Shown here: positions 32,982 through 33,316 of the stretch, piece by piece
Layout of the letters: the number at the start of each line of letters is the position of its first letter
Position numbering within the stretch: position 1 is the first letter of the stretch
Assembly: GCF_003997935.1 (NCBI RefSeq)
Contig: NZ_RZQL01000044.1
Span: 1 to 33,316 of the forward strand
Direction: 5' to 3'
DNA from: Mesorhizobium sp. M7A.F.Ca.US.006.01.1.1
GTDB taxonomy: Bacteria; Pseudomonadota; Alphaproteobacteria; Rhizobiales; Rhizobiaceae
Length of the DNA stretch: 33,316 bases
Notes under the pieces: model-generated
Databases searched by the model: none
The model's input: only the letters and a program-made list of their open reading frames with translations
What the model was told of the DNA's origin: nothing
Position numbers and translations under genes: made by a program

Positions 32982-33316
32982 CAAGCTCCCGGAATGCGCC
33001 CGATGACATGGTCGCGCAACCAGTCCTGCCAGGCGAAGATCGACGTTTCTCGCACATCGATGTCGAACTCGATATCGATGCCGATATCTTTCACCTTGCG
33101 CCAGGCGATCCGATGGGGCTCGCCATGCTGCTTGCCACCCACCTTGACCGCGAGCCGCGCCATCCAGCGCCCAGGCCGTGCGCCGAGGCGACGCGCCAGG
33201 GTGATGGAGCCGAGCTCGATGGCAATGATCCGAGGCGGCTTGCCAGACCGCAACTCCGCCACCAGCCCGTCGACCTTGCCGATCTTGACCTGCTCGCGGT
33301 CGACCACCTGCTTGTC
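32981..33316 (-). CDS. PRC-barrel-like protein (start outside the window)
   Basis: The frame is open to the window edge (DKQVVDREQVKIGKVDGLV), so the true start may lie beyond 33316; a GTG at 33307 is another possibility. The pattern V-x-D-R-E-x2-K-I-G-K-V-D-G-L-V is typical of the first strands of a PRC-barrel. Later sections (GSITLARRLGARPGRWMARL, WRKVKDIGIDIEFDIDV) fit two-domain rhizobial relatives. It overlaps the next gene by one base. Function is unknown. Confidence 0.7.
   Translation of the reverse strand, partial: DKQVVDREQVKIGKVDGLVAELRSGKPPRIIAIELGSITLARRLGARPGRWMARLAVKVGGKQHGEPHRIAWRKVKDIGIDIEFDIDVRETSIFAWQDWLRDHVIGRIPGA

Overview
The window looks like chromosomal DNA of a GC-rich alphaproteobacterium of the rhizobial type (Mesorhizobium-like). 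This is inferred from the DUF982 protein, the general-stress and DUF4142 pair, the PRC-barrel pair, the PrsDE-like type I secretion cassette and the IS481 remnant. No rRNA, tRNA or CRISPR array was seen. Most of the window is two catabolic gene blocks that converge, then a type I secretion locus, then a stress and hypothetical region.

Region 1 (about 1-9250, + strand). A five-gene block comes first: a LamB/YcsF protein (pxpA, cut by the window edge), a 77-aa biotin carrier, a biotin carboxylase, and the two KipI/KipA-type subunits pxpB and pxpC. The pxpB product resembles the carboxyltransferase half of urea carboxylase more than an ordinary 5-oxoprolinase subunit. The set therefore reads as a urea-carboxylase-like enzyme split into subunits plus a PxpA hydrolase. 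A complete branched-chain-amino-acid-type ABC importer follows (two ATPases, two permeases, one periplasmic binding protein).

Region 2 (about 9260-21134, - strand). In transcription order: an AraC regulator, hyuA and hyuB (ATP-dependent hydantoinase/oxoprolinase family), a three-subunit molybdenum hydroxylase (FAD, 2x[2Fe-2S], Mo-pterin), a second pxpA, a class III omega-aminotransferase and a cupin-SnoaL fusion. It ends at a strong intrinsic terminator. A coherent reading, which is inference, is catabolism of an N-heterocycle or lactam. The Mo enzyme would oxidise a ring carbon next to nitrogen to give a lactam. HyuAB and/or the Pxp-biotin enzyme would open the ring with ATP. The transaminase would convert the resulting omega-amino acid to a semialdehyde, and the ABC system would import the substrate.

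Region 3 (about 21135-29350, - strand). A decayed IS481-type transposase is followed by a secretion cassette: a 46-aa leader ORF, a 1288-aa RTX/Ig-like repeat protein ending in DFVV, a PrtD-type ABC exporter and an HlyD-type adaptor. No TolC gene is visible. The big protein contains two pairs of tandem repeats, one identical at the DNA level (309 bp) and one nearly so (300 bp). A 9-bp-stem hairpin separates the substrate gene from the exporter gene.

Region 4 (about 29350-33316). A 400-bp stretch has no recognisable gene. After it come a DUF4142 periplasmic protein and a glycine-zipper general stress protein (- strand), a GNAT acetyltransferase, a DUF982 protein and a small membrane protein (+ strand), and two overlapping PRC-barrel-like genes (- strand), the last cut by the window edge.
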